A stretch of DNA of 64,000 bases, taken from assembly GCA_023390555.1 (NCBI GenBank), contig JAEWCQ010000016.1, forward strand, positions 248,001-312,000. The letters run 5' to 3'. The DNA is from Bacillota bacterium (lineage in GTDB: Bacteria; Bacillota; Clostridia; Lachnospirales; Lachnospiraceae). Shown piece by piece: positions 43,236 to 51,740 of the stretch (position 1 is its first letter; each line of letters opens with the position of its first letter). The translations under genes were made by a program, and so were the position numbers. The notes below the pieces were generated by a model. The model was not told the DNA's origin and ran no database searches. It saw nothing but the letters and a program-made list of their open reading frames with translations.

Positions 43236-44294
43236 TTATTCGATAAATCTGATAAAATCTTCTACGTATTTTATCAGATTTGTTTTATTTAGACAATAAT
43301 AAAAGCGATTGTCCATCCTTTGAAAAGAGATAAAACCAGCCTTTTGCAAAAAGGCCATATGGTAAGAGACGGTTGCAGGCGTGATGTTTAGTTTCTCCGC
43401 TATTTCCTGTCCGTACCATGACTTCTCTGCCAGAAGCTTCAGGATGGCAATCCGGTTTGTGTCCGACAATGATTTAAACGCATTTGAAAATCGTTCCAGA
43501 GATACATTTTCATCAAATAGCAGATTAGAAAACATTCCTAAGATGAACCAGCTGCTGTTTTCAGAAGAATTCAAAGAATAGTGATGCCAGGCGATGTACT
43601 TGAAAAAGCTTATGCAGACCGTAGAAGAGGAGTTTAAGGAAGAAGTTGCATTCAGATATTGTTCTAAAAATTGGTGCGGATTTTTAACATACAGAGATGC
43701 ATATGTTTCCGCTCGAAGACTGCCCATTTTTGTAAGACTTGTTTCAATCCGCCTGAAATGATTTCGATAAAACCGATCCAGTAAAAAGCAGAGCCTCAGC
43801 TTGGTTTCTTCCGGATTTTTCAAACATTCCAGGACTCGTTCCTGTCTTAATTTATCCTGAAATTCTGTCTCTTCAACCACAGATATCATCCTCGAAATAT
43901 CAGTCTGAAGTCTGTTATATTCCTGAGAATTTGCTGCGGGCATATTTGTTTTGCACACACTTTCTACCAGTCGGAAACAAAAATCAACCGGGGTGTATTC
44001 CTCAAAAGCATTGATTAATTTCGGAATATCGGTTATTTCATCATGTAACAAGATATATTGGTAAAAGATATAGCCGATTCCCGGCAGATCGAAAAAATAT
44101 ATCAGTTCGCTTTCCATAAATTTGGAGAGGTCTTTTTTTAACTGTTCGATGAAATCCGTAATTTCTTCATTCGGCGTTAAATTAAAGTCCGTGATCATTT
44201 TATAAAAATGATTTCCCGTTCCCAGTGCAAACAGGGAATAGAGAAATTCCATCGGAAGGTGAAATGTAATCGTAATATGTTCCTGTTTAAACAT
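43236..44294 (-). CDS. ArsR-type winged-helix regulator with long N-terminal domain
   Basis: The 352-residue protein ends in an ArsR-type winged helix (about 265-345) with LSDTNRIAILKLLAEKSWYG and EIAEKLNITPATVSYHM. No metal-binding CxC is visible. The N-terminal 250 residues are helical with an unknown ligand-binding role. The start at 44294 lies about 100 bp from the divergently oriented S66 peptidase region. A GCGGTGC/GCACCGC hairpin near 43180-43221 may end both this and the SDR gene. Confidence 0.82.
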   Translation of the reverse strand: MFKQEHITITFHLPMEFLYSLFALGTGNHFYKMITDFNLTPNEEITDFIEQLKKDLSKFMESELIYFFDLPGIGYIFYQYILLHDEITDIPKLINAFEEYTPVDFCFRLVESVCKTNMPAANSQEYNRLQTDISRMISVVEETEFQDKLRQERVLECLKNPEETKLRLCFLLDRFYRNHFRRIETSLTKMGSLRAETYASLYVKNPHQFLEQYLNATSSLNSSSTVCISFFKYIAWHHYSLNSSENSSWFILGMFSNLLFDENVSLERFSNAFKSLSDTNRIAILKLLAEKSWYGQEIAEKLNITPATVSYHMAFLQKAGFISFQRMDNRFYYCLNKTNLIKYVEDFIRFIE

Positions 44295-44510
44295 CGCATA
44301 GACCTCATTTGTAAATTCGATTATTTTCTAACTTAATTATAAATAGCCAAAAAAGAAAAGTCAAATTAGAGAAATATCTAATACAATTGACAGGTTGAAG
44401 AATATCAAATAAAATAATAGTAGGATACAGGAGGAAAATTTTAACATCAATCGTGATGGGAAAGAGAAAATCCTTTTGATGAGCAAAATACAGATGGAGG
44501 AGAACCACAC

Positions 44511-45416
44511 ATGCAGATTCCAAAATTAGAATATGGAGATACGATTGGTATTATCTGCCCTTGCCATACGGCAGATCCGGAGAGATACCGCACATTTTTT
44601 AAAGGAATAAATCAGCTTGGATTTCAGGTGAAAGAAGGGAAAAACCTCTATAAAACTACCTATGGATATGCAGCAAGCGAGCAGGAACGGGCAGATGATT
44701 TCAATGAAATGATTTTGGATCCGGAGGTGAAAATGATTTTATTTGGCGGAGGAAATGTGGGAAATGAACTTCTGCCATATATTGATTATGCGTCAATTGT
44801 GAAGCATCCGAAACTGATATGCAGTTATAGCAATGGTACCACAATCCTGAATGCTGTTTTCACACAGACCGGTCTGCCTGTATATTATGGACAGTTTCCC
44901 GGAGTATTTGCAAACATCAGCTGCTATGATTTCCGGCAGTTTCATTCGCATTTCATAGGAGAATCTCCCTTGATGTTTGAAAGAAACAGCGAATGGAAGT
45001 GTTGTAACGGCGGGATTGGTGAGGGGACGCTGATTGGAGGGTATTCGACCCGCTTTGCTTTCCTTTTAGGGAGCAGGTATTTCACGTATGACCAAGACAG
45101 GAATTATATTCTGTTTCTGGAAAACCACGAATCCTTTAATGAGCCTTCCAAAATAAGCACACATCTGGCACAGATTGAGCAAAGTGATTTTATGAGTCAT
45201 GTGAAAGGACTTCTTTTTGGGCATTATTCTGAAAAGGAATATCCGGAACTGACAGATTGCATCGTCAGATTTGGACAGAGAAACCATGTGCCCGTAGCGG
45301 CGTGTGATGATTTTGGACATGGTACCAATCATGGAATATTGCCAATTGGTGTAGATGTATTATTCGATGCAGACAAAGGGATTCTGCAGTTTCCCGTGAG
45401 GACAGAGAAACGTTAA
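44511..45416 (+). CDS. Serine peptidase, S66 family (LD-carboxypeptidase / MccF-like)
   Basis: The 301-residue protein has the S66 layout: IGIICPC near the start, LFGGGNVGNELLPYID, the nucleophile serine in CSYSNGT, the glutamate in FLENHESF and the histidine in GHGTNHGILPIG. S66 enzymes trim L,D-peptide bonds of murein tetrapeptides or give microcin C immunity. No signal peptide is seen, so it is cytosolic. An AGATGGAGGAG site precedes the ATG. It stands alone, near the divergent ArsR-type gene. Confidence 0.92.
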   Translation: MQIPKLEYGDTIGIICPCHTADPERYRTFFKGINQLGFQVKEGKNLYKTTYGYAASEQERADDFNEMILDPEVKMILFGGGNVGNELLPYIDYASIVKHPKLICSYSNGTTILNAVFTQTGLPVYYGQFPGVFANISCYDFRQFHSHFIGESPLMFERNSEWKCCNGGIGEGTLIGGYSTRFAFLLGSRYFTYDQDRNYILFLENHESFNEPSKISTHLAQIEQSDFMSHVKGLLFGHYSEKEYPELTDCIVRFGQRNHVPVAACDDFGHGTNHGILPIGVDVLFDADKGILQFPVRTEKR

Positions 45417-45670
45417 AAAAGAAAGCATCGTCATGTTAAAATGGCGGTGTTTTAGTTTCTGTATATGCGGAATTTTCTTCTACGTCAATTGATTTCAGTG
45501 AAATTGCGTTGTGAATCTTATGAAGGTATAGCAGCGTGGAATAAATGGATAAAATGATATAAGGTAACAATAAAATCATACAAAGTTAAATAAAGTGCAA
45601 AATACATATTGATAAATAATGGCTTGTGTGCTATTTTAGAATATATAATAATCAGTTTAAAGGGGAAATT

Positions 45671-46195
45671 ATGGAACAGAAGTTTTACACAATTTATGAA
45701 GTTGCCGATCTATTGGGTCTGCATCATAAAACTGTACGTGGATTCATTGCGGATGGCAGATTGAATGCAGTGAAAGCAGGGAAACAATGGCGGATTGCGA
45801 AGGCAGATTTGGATAGTTTTATGGGCAGAGAAAATAATCCGGAATCGGTGTCTGAACAGGATGAACTACAGCTCGGTCTCAATGAAAACAGTATTAAGAT
45901 GACGGCAGAAAATAAGGAGTGGCATAAAAAAGAAAGCAGAATCCATATTTCTGCAGTTATCGATCTGAAAGAAGTGGAGAAAGATAAATTTGAAAGAATT
46001 TCAAATACATTACTGGCCTTGATGAACAGCAGGGATGAATTGTTTGAACATGCGACGATTCACATGAAGTACGATGAAAATGGAAGTCAGTGTAAAATAT
46101 TCTTGTGGGGAAGTTGTGATTATATCACGGAAATGATAGCTGTTATTTCCGTTTTGGATGAAGAAAAGAATCTGGGTGAAATCGCGGAATCTTAA
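45671..46195 (+). CDS. Excisionase-like HTH protein (MerR/Xis fold) with C-terminal extension
   Basis: The 174-residue protein starts with an HTH_17 excisionase-like domain (1-55): FYTIYEVADLLGLHHKTVRG and KQWRIAKADLDSFM. The C-terminal domain (about 85-170) has an alpha/beta pattern of unknown function. I use the ATG at 45671, after AAAGGGGAAATT. It forms a pair with the DUF4180 gene downstream, an arrangement I know from other Clostridia. No integrase is near, so it is probably a regulator. Confidence 0.85.
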   Translation: MEQKFYTIYEVADLLGLHHKTVRGFIADGRLNAVKAGKQWRIAKADLDSFMGRENNPESVSEQDELQLGLNENSIKMTAENKEWHKKESRIHISAVIDLKEVEKDKFERISNTLLALMNSRDELFEHATIHMKYDENGSQCKIFLWGSCDYITEMIAVISVLDEEKNLGEIAES

Positions 46196-46250
46196 TAAAA
46201 AAGAACATAAAAGATTCTCTCAGAAATGATGCAGTGACAGGAGGGACCCA

Positions 46251-46610
46251 ATGCAGATTGAAAAAGTAATAAACGTAGAGAACAATGTGGCATATTTAAA
46301 AACAGATGAACGAATGATTACGGATGTTTCGTCCGCGCTGGATCTGTTGGCACTGATCCGATATGATTATGGATGTGATGCAATGATTCTTCAGAAATCT
46401 TCGATCACGGAAGATTTTTTTGATTTACGTACAGGCCTGGCCGGAGAAATTGTGCAGAAATATGTGAACTATGGAATGAGGCTTGTTGTAATTGGCGAAT
46501 TCTCAATATACAAAAGCAAAGCATTACACGATTTTATTTATGAATGCAATAACGGTAAGGATCTGTACTTTGTGCAGACAGAAGAGGAAGCGAAGAAAAA
46601 GCTGTCTTAA
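46251..46610 (+). CDS. DUF4180 domain protein
   Basis: The 119-residue protein matches the DUF4180 pattern: DVSSALDLLALIRYDYGCD, ITEDFFDLRTGLAGEIVQKY and GEFSIYKSKALHDFIYECN. The function is unknown. It follows the HTH gene by 55 bp with a CAGGAGGG site and probably forms an operon with it. A long hairpin ends the unit. Confidence 0.88.
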   Translation: MQIEKVINVENNVAYLKTDERMITDVSSALDLLALIRYDYGCDAMILQKSSITEDFFDLRTGLAGEIVQKYVNYGMRLVVIGEFSIYKSKALHDFIYECNNGKDLYFVQTEEEAKKKLS

Positions 46611-46671
46611 GAACAAAAGTGTACTTCATACACTTCCGCATTCTGCTATTCGGATGTGCAACTTTTGTTCT
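46610..46671 (+). terminator. Long hairpin after DUF4180
   Basis: AGAACAAAAGT (46610-46620) pairs with ACTTTTGTTCT (46661-46671). The loop is long. The arm ACTTTTGTTCT recurs at 50389-50399 near the DUF3793 promoter. Confidence 0.45.
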
Positions 46672-46763
46672 GCGCGTTAAGCTGTGCGGCTAGATTTTAT
46701 TCTATAGGAAAGTCATAACTCTTACACGTTTATGTAACAAGGTCTTTCCTAATATTAGAATAA

Positions 46764-46795
46764 AAAAATGGTGTGTCCTGTGACACACCATTTTT
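46764..46795. terminator. Bidirectional terminator before the DtxR gene
   Basis: AAAAATGGTGTGTC (46764-46777) and GACACACCATTTTT (46782-46795) form a perfect 14-bp stem with a four-base loop and flanking A and T runs. It ends the DtxR gene on the minus strand and may serve both strands. Confidence 0.9.
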
Positions 46796-47156
46796 ATTTG
46801 ATTACGTGAGTTTTAATTGCTTCGAAGCTTTCTTTGCTGATGATGTGCTCAATCCGGCAGGCATCCTCTGCTGCGATATCTTCCGGTACCCCCAATGTTT
46901 CCAGCCAGGATGAAAGCAGTTCATGTCGTTCGTAGATCATTTCAGCGATTTCTCTACCGGATTCTGTCAGATAGATAAAACCCGCATCAGTGACGGTGAT
47001 GTGCTTCTTTTCCCGCAGATTTTTCATGGCAATACTTACGCTTGATTTTTTAAATCCAAGTTCATTTGCAACATCAACAGAACGCACTACAGGCAATTCC
47101 TTACTTAAGATTAAAATTGTTTCCAGATAATTTTCCGCAGATTCATTTATGTTCAT
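46794..47156 (-). CDS. DtxR/MntR family metal-dependent regulator
   Basis: The 120-residue protein has the DtxR winged helix (1-65), with NYLETILILS and VDVANELGFKKSSVSIAMK, and the dimerisation/metal domain with YERHELL, EDACRIEHI and SKESFEAI. It lacks the third SH3-like domain, like MntR and short IdeR proteins. Fe(II) or Mn(II) is the corepressor. An AAGGGGA site precedes the ATG at 47156. It faces the feo genes, and three GTTAG-N6-CTAAC boxes in this region resemble DtxR-family operators. Confidence 0.93.
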   Translation of the reverse strand: MNINESAENYLETILILSKELPVVRSVDVANELGFKKSSVSIAMKNLREKKHITVTDAGFIYLTESGREIAEMIYERHELLSSWLETLGVPEDIAAEDACRIEHIISKESFEAIKTHVIK

Positions 47157-47323
47157 ATTACATTCCCCTTATTATGATACAGACTGGTGTTCGTTGCAAC
47201 AAATTTTAGCTAGTATAACATATTGTTGAGCTTTTTTCAAATATTTCGTTTGCAGAAATGGATTTGTATCTAAAATTTTAGGAAAAAAACACAAAAATTT
47301 AAGAAAAAAGATCCTTAAAGTTC

Positions 47324-47355
47324 TTGACATCTAATGAACGTTAGTGTAAACTAAC
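47324..47355 (+). promoter_or_regulatory. feo promoter with DtxR-type box
   Basis: TTGACA (47324-47329) and TAAACT (47347-47352) are 17 bp apart. GTTAG-TGTAAA-CTAAC (47340-47355) overlaps the -10. Iron-loaded repressor bound here would block transcription. Confidence 0.82.
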
Positions 47356-47409
47356 CTTAAGGAAATGAAAAAATTTATCAATAAAATCAATGGGAAAGAA
47401 GATGAGGCT

Positions 47410-47619
47410 ATGCCGTTATCAATGGCAAAACAGGGCGAATCAAATACGATTAAGAAGATCGGCGGAAAGGAAGAAACACGCCGTTTTTTAGAGAACCTGG
47501 GATTTGTTACAGGTGGTACGGTGATTGTAGTTTCCGAAATCGGCGGGAACATGATTGTAAATGTCAAGGATTCACGGGTTGCAATCGGGAAAGATATGGC
47601 GAATCGAATTACGATTTGA
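47410..47619 (+). CDS. feoA: FeoA family protein (first copy)
   Basis: The 69-residue SH3-like protein reads MPLSMAKQGESNTIKKIGG and RFLENLGFVTGGTVIVVSE, the FeoA pattern. I use the ATG at 47410 because it gives the family N-terminus; an ATG at 47365 is too close to the AAGGA upstream. FeoA binds FeoB and is needed for Fe(II) uptake. A second FeoA follows 30 bp later. Confidence 0.92.
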   Translation: MPLSMAKQGESNTIKKIGGKEETRRFLENLGFVTGGTVIVVSEIGGNMIVNVKDSRVAIGKDMANRITI

Positions 47620-47649
47620 CGGAATGTGAATGGAAAGAAGGATAGATAG

Positions 47650-47871
47650 ATGAGAACGCTCAAAGATGTAGCCTGCGGGCAGACAGTTCAGGTACTAAAA
47701 CTGACAGGAGAGGGCCCGGTAAAGCGACGTATTATGGATATGGGAATTACGAAAGGTGTTGAGGTTTATGTGAGAAAAGTGGCACCGCTTGGAGACCCGA
47801 TCGAAATTATGGTCAGAGGATATGAATTGTCGTTGCGTAAAGCAGATGCGGAAATGATTCTGGTGGAATGA
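47650..47871 (+). CDS. feoA: FeoA family protein (second copy)
   Basis: The 73-residue protein has RRIMDMGITKGVEVYVRKVA and GDPIEIMVRGYELSLRKADA, the core FeoA SH3 fold. AAAGAAGGATAG precedes the ATG. Tandem feoA genes before feoB are common in Clostridia; the two copies differ clearly and may have separate roles. A second DtxR-type box lies between this gene and feoB. Confidence 0.93.
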   Translation: MRTLKDVACGQTVQVLKLTGEGPVKRRIMDMGITKGVEVYVRKVAPLGDPIEIMVRGYELSLRKADAEMILVE

Positions 47872-47885
47872 TTTTTTGCAATGAG

Positions 47886-47901
47886 GTTAGCTTAGACTAA
47901 C
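47886..47901 (+). promoter_or_regulatory. DtxR-type box upstream of feoB
   Basis: GTTAG-CTTAGA-CTAAC matches the box at the feoA promoter in both arms and spacing. It lies 42 bp before the feoB start and may allow separate control of feoB. Confidence 0.75.
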
Positions 47902-47942
47902 TAATTCAATGCAGAGAATCAGAATAGGAAAGGAAGATAACA

Positions 47943-50126
47943 ATGTCGGTGAAAATAGCGCTTGCAGGGAATCCAAACTGTGGGAAAACAACACTGTTCA
48001 ATGCACTGACAGGTTCCAATCAGTTTGTTGGAAACTGGCCGGGCGTAACAGTAGAGAAAAAAGAAGGAAGACTTCGAGGGCAGAAGGATGTTATTATCAT
48101 GGATCTGCCAGGTATCTATTCGTTGTCACCGTATACACTGGAAGAGGTGGTCGCAAGGAATTATCTGATTACGGATAGACCGGATGCCATTATAAATATT
48201 GTAGACGGTACCAATATTGAACGAAATCTGTATCTGTCCACGCAGCTGATGGAGCTTGGAATCCCGGTCATTATGGCAGTGAACATGATGGATGTACTCG
48301 AAAAGACAGGGGATAAGATCTACATTGATAAGCTCAGTAAAAAACTTGGCTGCGATGTCGTTGAGATTTCTGCTCTGAAGGGAACCGGTATCCAGGAAGC
48401 GGCGCAAAAGGCAGTGGAGCTTGCAAAGCAAAGACACACCAGCATGCCGGTGCATGAATTCGCATCCGGCGTGGAGGCTGGGATTCAGGCGGTAGCAAGC
48501 AAGCTGGGTGAGGAAATACCAAAAGAACAGAAGCGCTTTTTTGCAATCAAACTGCTTGAAAAGGATGAGAAGATCCGAAAACAGATGAAGCAGGTACCGG
48601 ATGTTTCCGATGAAATTGATCGCCTGGAAGAGGAATTCGATGATGACACAGAAAGCATCATTACCAATGAGCGTTATGTTTACATATCTTCGATCATTGG
48701 TGAGTGTTATACAAAAAATGAAAAAAGAAGTCTGACGGTATCGGATCAGATTGACCGGATTGTCACAAACAGGTGGCTGGCGCTTCCGATATTCGCAGTT
48801 GTGATGTTTCTGGTATATTATATATCGGTGACTACAGTTGGTACATGGGCAACAGATTGGGCAAATGACGGTGTATTCGGTGACGGATGGAGTCTGTTTG
48901 GTCTTCATATCCCGGGGATTCCGGCGCTTGCAGCATCTGCGTTGGATGCAATCGGTTGTGCGGCATGGCTGCAGGGATTGATTCTGGATGGTATTATAGC
49001 GGGCGTCGGAGCGGTTCTTGGTTTTGTACCGCAGATGCTTGTATTATTTATCTTCCTCGCTTTTTTGGAAGCCTGCGGGTATATGGCGAGGGTCGCATTT
49101 ATCATGGATCGTATTTTCCGCAAATTCGGGCTTTCCGGCAAATCGTTTATCCCGATGCTGATCGGAAGCGGGTGCGGTGTGCCGGGTATCATGGCATCGC
49201 GTACCATTGAAAACGACAGAGACCGCAAAATGACAATCATGACAACCACGTTTATTCCGTGCAGTGCCAAGCTGCCGATCATTGCGCTGATTGCCGGCGC
49301 ACTGTTTCACGGAGCATGGTGGGTTGCACCAAGTGCATATTTTGTCGGGATTGCGGCAATTATCTGCTCGGGAATTATTTTGAAAAAGACGAGAATCTTT
49401 GCGGGAGATCCGGCCCCGTTCGTTATGGAATTACCGGCTTACCACATGCCTACCGTAGAAAATATCTTAAGAAGTATGTGGGAGCGGGCGTGGTCTTTCA
49501 TCAAAAAAGCCGGAACGATCATTCTTTTGTCGACCATCGTACTGTGGTTTCTGATGCGGTTTGGCTGGGTGGACGGTTCGTTTGGAATGCTGGGAGAGGA
49601 GCAGCTAGACAGCAGTATTCTGGCAGCTATCGGCAGTGCCATTGCTCCGATCTTTATGCCGCTTGGCTGGGGAGACTGGAAGATGGCAGTTGCAGCCGTA
49701 ACCGGTCTCATTGCAAAAGAAAATGTGGTCGGAACGTTTGGTATCCTCTATGGCTTCGGAGAAGTTGCTGAAAACGGTTCGGAAATATGGGGGACACTTG
49801 CAGGCAGTTTGACAGCCGTTGCAGCTTATTCATTCCTTGTGTTCAACCTGCTGTGTGCACCGTGCTTTGCGGCAATGGGAGCAATTAAAAGAGAGATGAA
49901 CAGTACCAGATGGTTCTGGTATGCAATCGGATACCAGACAACACTTGCTTATGTGGTTGCGTTGTGTGTCTATCAGGTCGGCACACTTTTTACGGCAGGA
50001 ACCTTTGGAGCGGGAACAGTTGTGGCATTTCTGCTGATCGCAGGATTCATTTATCTGCTGTTTCGGCCTTACAGAGAGAACACAACCCTGCATGGCAGCA
50101 GGAAACACATAGCACAGGTCAAATAG
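47943..50126 (+). CDS. feoB: Ferrous iron transporter FeoB
   Basis: The 727-residue protein has an N-terminal GTPase with G1 GNPNCGKTT (8-16), switch VTVEKKEG, G3 DLPG and G4 NMMD, a helical GDI domain (about 180-260), and a membrane part with Gate motifs (GSGCGVPGIMASRTIEN and AYHMPTVENILRSMWERAW). It imports Fe(II) through the cytoplasmic membrane. AAAGGAAGATA precedes the ATG. The small FeoB-associated gene follows 24 bp later. Confidence 0.98.
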   Translation: MSVKIALAGNPNCGKTTLFNALTGSNQFVGNWPGVTVEKKEGRLRGQKDVIIMDLPGIYSLSPYTLEEVVARNYLITDRPDAIINIVDGTNIERNLYLSTQLMELGIPVIMAVNMMDVLEKTGDKIYIDKLSKKLGCDVVEISALKGTGIQEAAQKAVELAKQRHTSMPVHEFASGVEAGIQAVASKLGEEIPKEQKRFFAIKLLEKDEKIRKQMKQVPDVSDEIDRLEEEFDDDTESIITNERYVYISSIIGECYTKNEKRSLTVSDQIDRIVTNRWLALPIFAVVMFLVYYISVTTVGTWATDWANDGVFGDGWSLFGLHIPGIPALAASALDAIGCAAWLQGLILDGIIAGVGAVLGFVPQMLVLFIFLAFLEACGYMARVAFIMDRIFRKFGLSGKSFIPMLIGSGCGVPGIMASRTIENDRDRKMTIMTTTFIPCSAKLPIIALIAGALFHGAWWVAPSAYFVGIAAIICSGIILKKTRIFAGDPAPFVMELPAYHMPTVENILRSMWERAWSFIKKAGTIILLSTIVLWFLMRFGWVDGSFGMLGEEQLDSSILAAIGSAIAPIFMPLGWGDWKMAVAAVTGLIAKENVVGTFGILYGFGEVAENGSEIWGTLAGSLTAVAAYSFLVFNLLCAPCFAAMGAIKREMNSTRWFWYAIGYQTTLAYVVALCVYQVGTLFTAGTFGAGTVVAFLLIAGFIYLLFRPYRENTTLHGSRKHIAQVK

Positions 50127-50150
50127 AGGAAGCGCGGAAAGGAGTATCTT

Positions 50151-50288
50151 ATGGGAACATTTATTACAGGAGTCATAGTTATCGGAGTCGTTGGACTGAT
50201 TATAAGAGGCATGGTACGGGATAAGAAAAACGGTAAATCAATACAGTGCGGCGGTGATTGCAAGCATTGCGGCGGACATTGTCATTGA
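50151..50288 (+). CDS. FeoB-associated Cys-rich membrane protein
   Basis: The 45-residue protein has one N-terminal transmembrane helix (about 3-19) and a C-terminal metal-binding-like tail with CGGDCKHCGGHCH. It matches the small FeoB-associated cysteine-rich proteins of Firmicutes, thought to aid FeoB. GGAAAGGAG precedes the ATG. A terminator follows directly. Confidence 0.92.
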   Translation: MGTFITGVIVIGVVGLIIRGMVRDKKNGKSIQCGGDCKHCGGHCH

Positions 50289-50298
50289 TTGCTGAGAG

Positions 50299-50336
50299 AC
50301 ACCTGTTCGGAAGGAATTCCGGGCAGGTGTTTTTTA
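50299..50336 (+). terminator. Terminator after the feo operon
   Basis: ACACCTGTTCGG pairs with TTCCGGGCAGGTGT (right arm ending 50330), followed by TTTTTT. Confidence 0.9.
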
Positions 50337-50436
50337 TTCGATAGGAAAGATCTTGTTTCATTAATGTGTGAAAGAAATGAAACTTTTGTTCTTCGCCGTG
50401 AACGCTTGTTATTGATGTTTTCTATCAGTAGTCGTC

Positions 50437-50489
50437 TTGACAAAATTTATTGAATTAGATATTATAAACAATAGTTAGAAGAAACTAAC
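50437..50489 (+). promoter_or_regulatory. Promoter of DUF3793-flavodoxin with DtxR-type box
   Basis: TTGACA (50437-50442) and TATTAT (50460-50465) are 17 bp apart. GTTAG-AAGAAA-CTAAC (50474-50489), the third copy of the box, lies just downstream over the expected transcription start. Confidence 0.82.
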
Positions 50490-50504
50490 AGGAAAGGAGG
50501 AATT

Positions 50505-51122
50505 ATGAGCAGAGAGGTATTTGAAATCGTGAAGGGGATGGATCTCAGGAATATCGAGACACAAATGGCATTGCAGTGTGCACCTCTGATCACCGGTTTG
50601 AAATTATCGAACCTGTTGATCGTTCAGAAGGATAATGCGCTCTATGTCAGAGAGATTTTAAAAAATACCGGTATTTCATTCCGAATCCTATGTACTACGG
50701 AAGAGAAGACCATATTTTTGTTATATAATGAAAGCAAATTGAGAGAATTTCTTTCGGAAGATCCGGTCAGATTCTTATTGGAAGAACTTGGATATGAAGA
50801 ATATGATCTGGAGCATATGTTTACGATTTTTCAGAGCCGCTACGAAACCTATATGAGAGGGGGAGGCAGTTTTCCGCATGAGATGGGGTTATTTCTTGGC
50901 TATCCGATGGAAGACGTAAAGGGATTCATTGAACATAAAGGGAAGCATTTTCTGTATACGGGGTATTGGAAGGTATATGAGAATATGCCTGAAAAAATAA
51001 AACTGTTTCGGAAATTTGAACAGGCAAAAGAAACATTAATACAGTTGATTTCCTGCGGTATCAGTATCAGAACCGTCATTGATATATACGATGAAGATAC
51101 ACAGAAGCAGGAAGCAGTTTAG
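50505..51122 (+). CDS. DUF3793 family protein
   Basis: The 205-residue protein matches DUF3793: CAPLITGLKLSNLLIVQKDN, FLLEELGYEEYDLEHMF, FPHEMGLFLGYPMEDVKGFI and YTGYWKVYENMPEKIKLF. The function is unknown, but in Lachnospiraceae it commonly precedes a flavodoxin, as here (12-bp gap). AAAGGAGGAAT precedes the ATG. The DtxR-type box at its promoter links it to iron limitation. Confidence 0.9.
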   Translation: MSREVFEIVKGMDLRNIETQMALQCAPLITGLKLSNLLIVQKDNALYVREILKNTGISFRILCTTEEKTIFLLYNESKLREFLSEDPVRFLLEELGYEEYDLEHMFTIFQSRYETYMRGGGSFPHEMGLFLGYPMEDVKGFIEHKGKHFLYTGYWKVYENMPEKIKLFRKFEQAKETLIQLISCGISIRTVIDIYDEDTQKQEAV

Positions 51123-51134
51123 GAGGATAAGAAT

Positions 51135-51566
51135 ATGAGTAAAATCAGCGTAGTTTTTTGGTCACAGTCGGGAAATACACAGTCTATGGCAGATGCCATC
51201 GGTCAGGGAATTGTGGAAGCAGGAAAAGAAGCGGAAGTAGTGGATGTAGGCAGTGTGTCCGTGGACGATCTGAAGAAAGAAACGGTATTTGCACTTGGCT
51301 GTCCGGCCATGGGTGCAGAAGTATTGGAAGAAGGCGAAATGGAGCCATTCGTGGATGAAGTGGAAGGATTCGCGGCAGGTAAGACGATCGCTCTCTTTGG
51401 TTCTTATGGCTGGGGAGATGGACAGTGGATGCGTGAATGGGTGGACCGCATGACGAGTGCAGGGGCAACCGTTGTAAACGGCGAGGGTCTGATCTGTCAG
51501 GAGGCACCGGATGACAGCGCTTTGGAAGAATGCCGCAGTCTTGGAAAGCAGATTGCCGGAATATAA
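51135..51566 (+). CDS. Flavodoxin
   Basis: This 143-residue short-chain flavodoxin has the FMN phosphate loop SQSGNTQSMADAIGQG (10-25), GCPAMGAEVLEEGEMEPFVD and LFGSYGWGDGQWMREW. It can replace ferredoxin as electron carrier when iron is scarce, which fits its DtxR-boxed promoter. An AGGAGGATAAG site precedes the ATG, and it is likely co-transcribed with DUF3793. Confidence 0.95.
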   Translation: MSKISVVFWSQSGNTQSMADAIGQGIVEAGKEAEVVDVGSVSVDDLKKETVFALGCPAMGAEVLEEGEMEPFVDEVEGFAAGKTIALFGSYGWGDGQWMREWVDRMTSAGATVVNGEGLICQEAPDDSALEECRSLGKQIAGI

Positions 51567-51599
51567 GGCGTTTTTACATAACAAAAGAAGGATGAAATG

Positions 51600-51630
51600 G
51601 AGCTGCCAGAAATATCTGGCGGCTCTTTTT
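51600..51630 (+). terminator. Terminator after flavodoxin
   Basis: GAGCTGCCAGA (51600-51610) pairs with TCTGGCGGCTC (51615-51625) over AATA, and TTTTT follows. Confidence 0.88.
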
Positions 51631-51740
51631 GCGATTGTCGTAGAATCTCTTGTAAAAATTGCATCTTCGCTTGAATGGGGTACGGTAATTTATTATAATT
51701 GGTTTAGGAATGAAGGACATTGCAGAAAGAAGGAAAGCGT

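Noticed and set aside
48126..48908. 260-codon minus-strand frame inside feoB
   Set aside because: It lies wholly antisense to the GTPase domain of feoB and shows no domain; the length is a by-product of feoB codon use.
46610..50399. ACTTTTGTTCT shared by 46661-46671 and 50389-50399 as a repeat family
   Set aside because: Only 11 to 12 bases are shared and the surroundings differ, so chance or a common terminator arm is enough.
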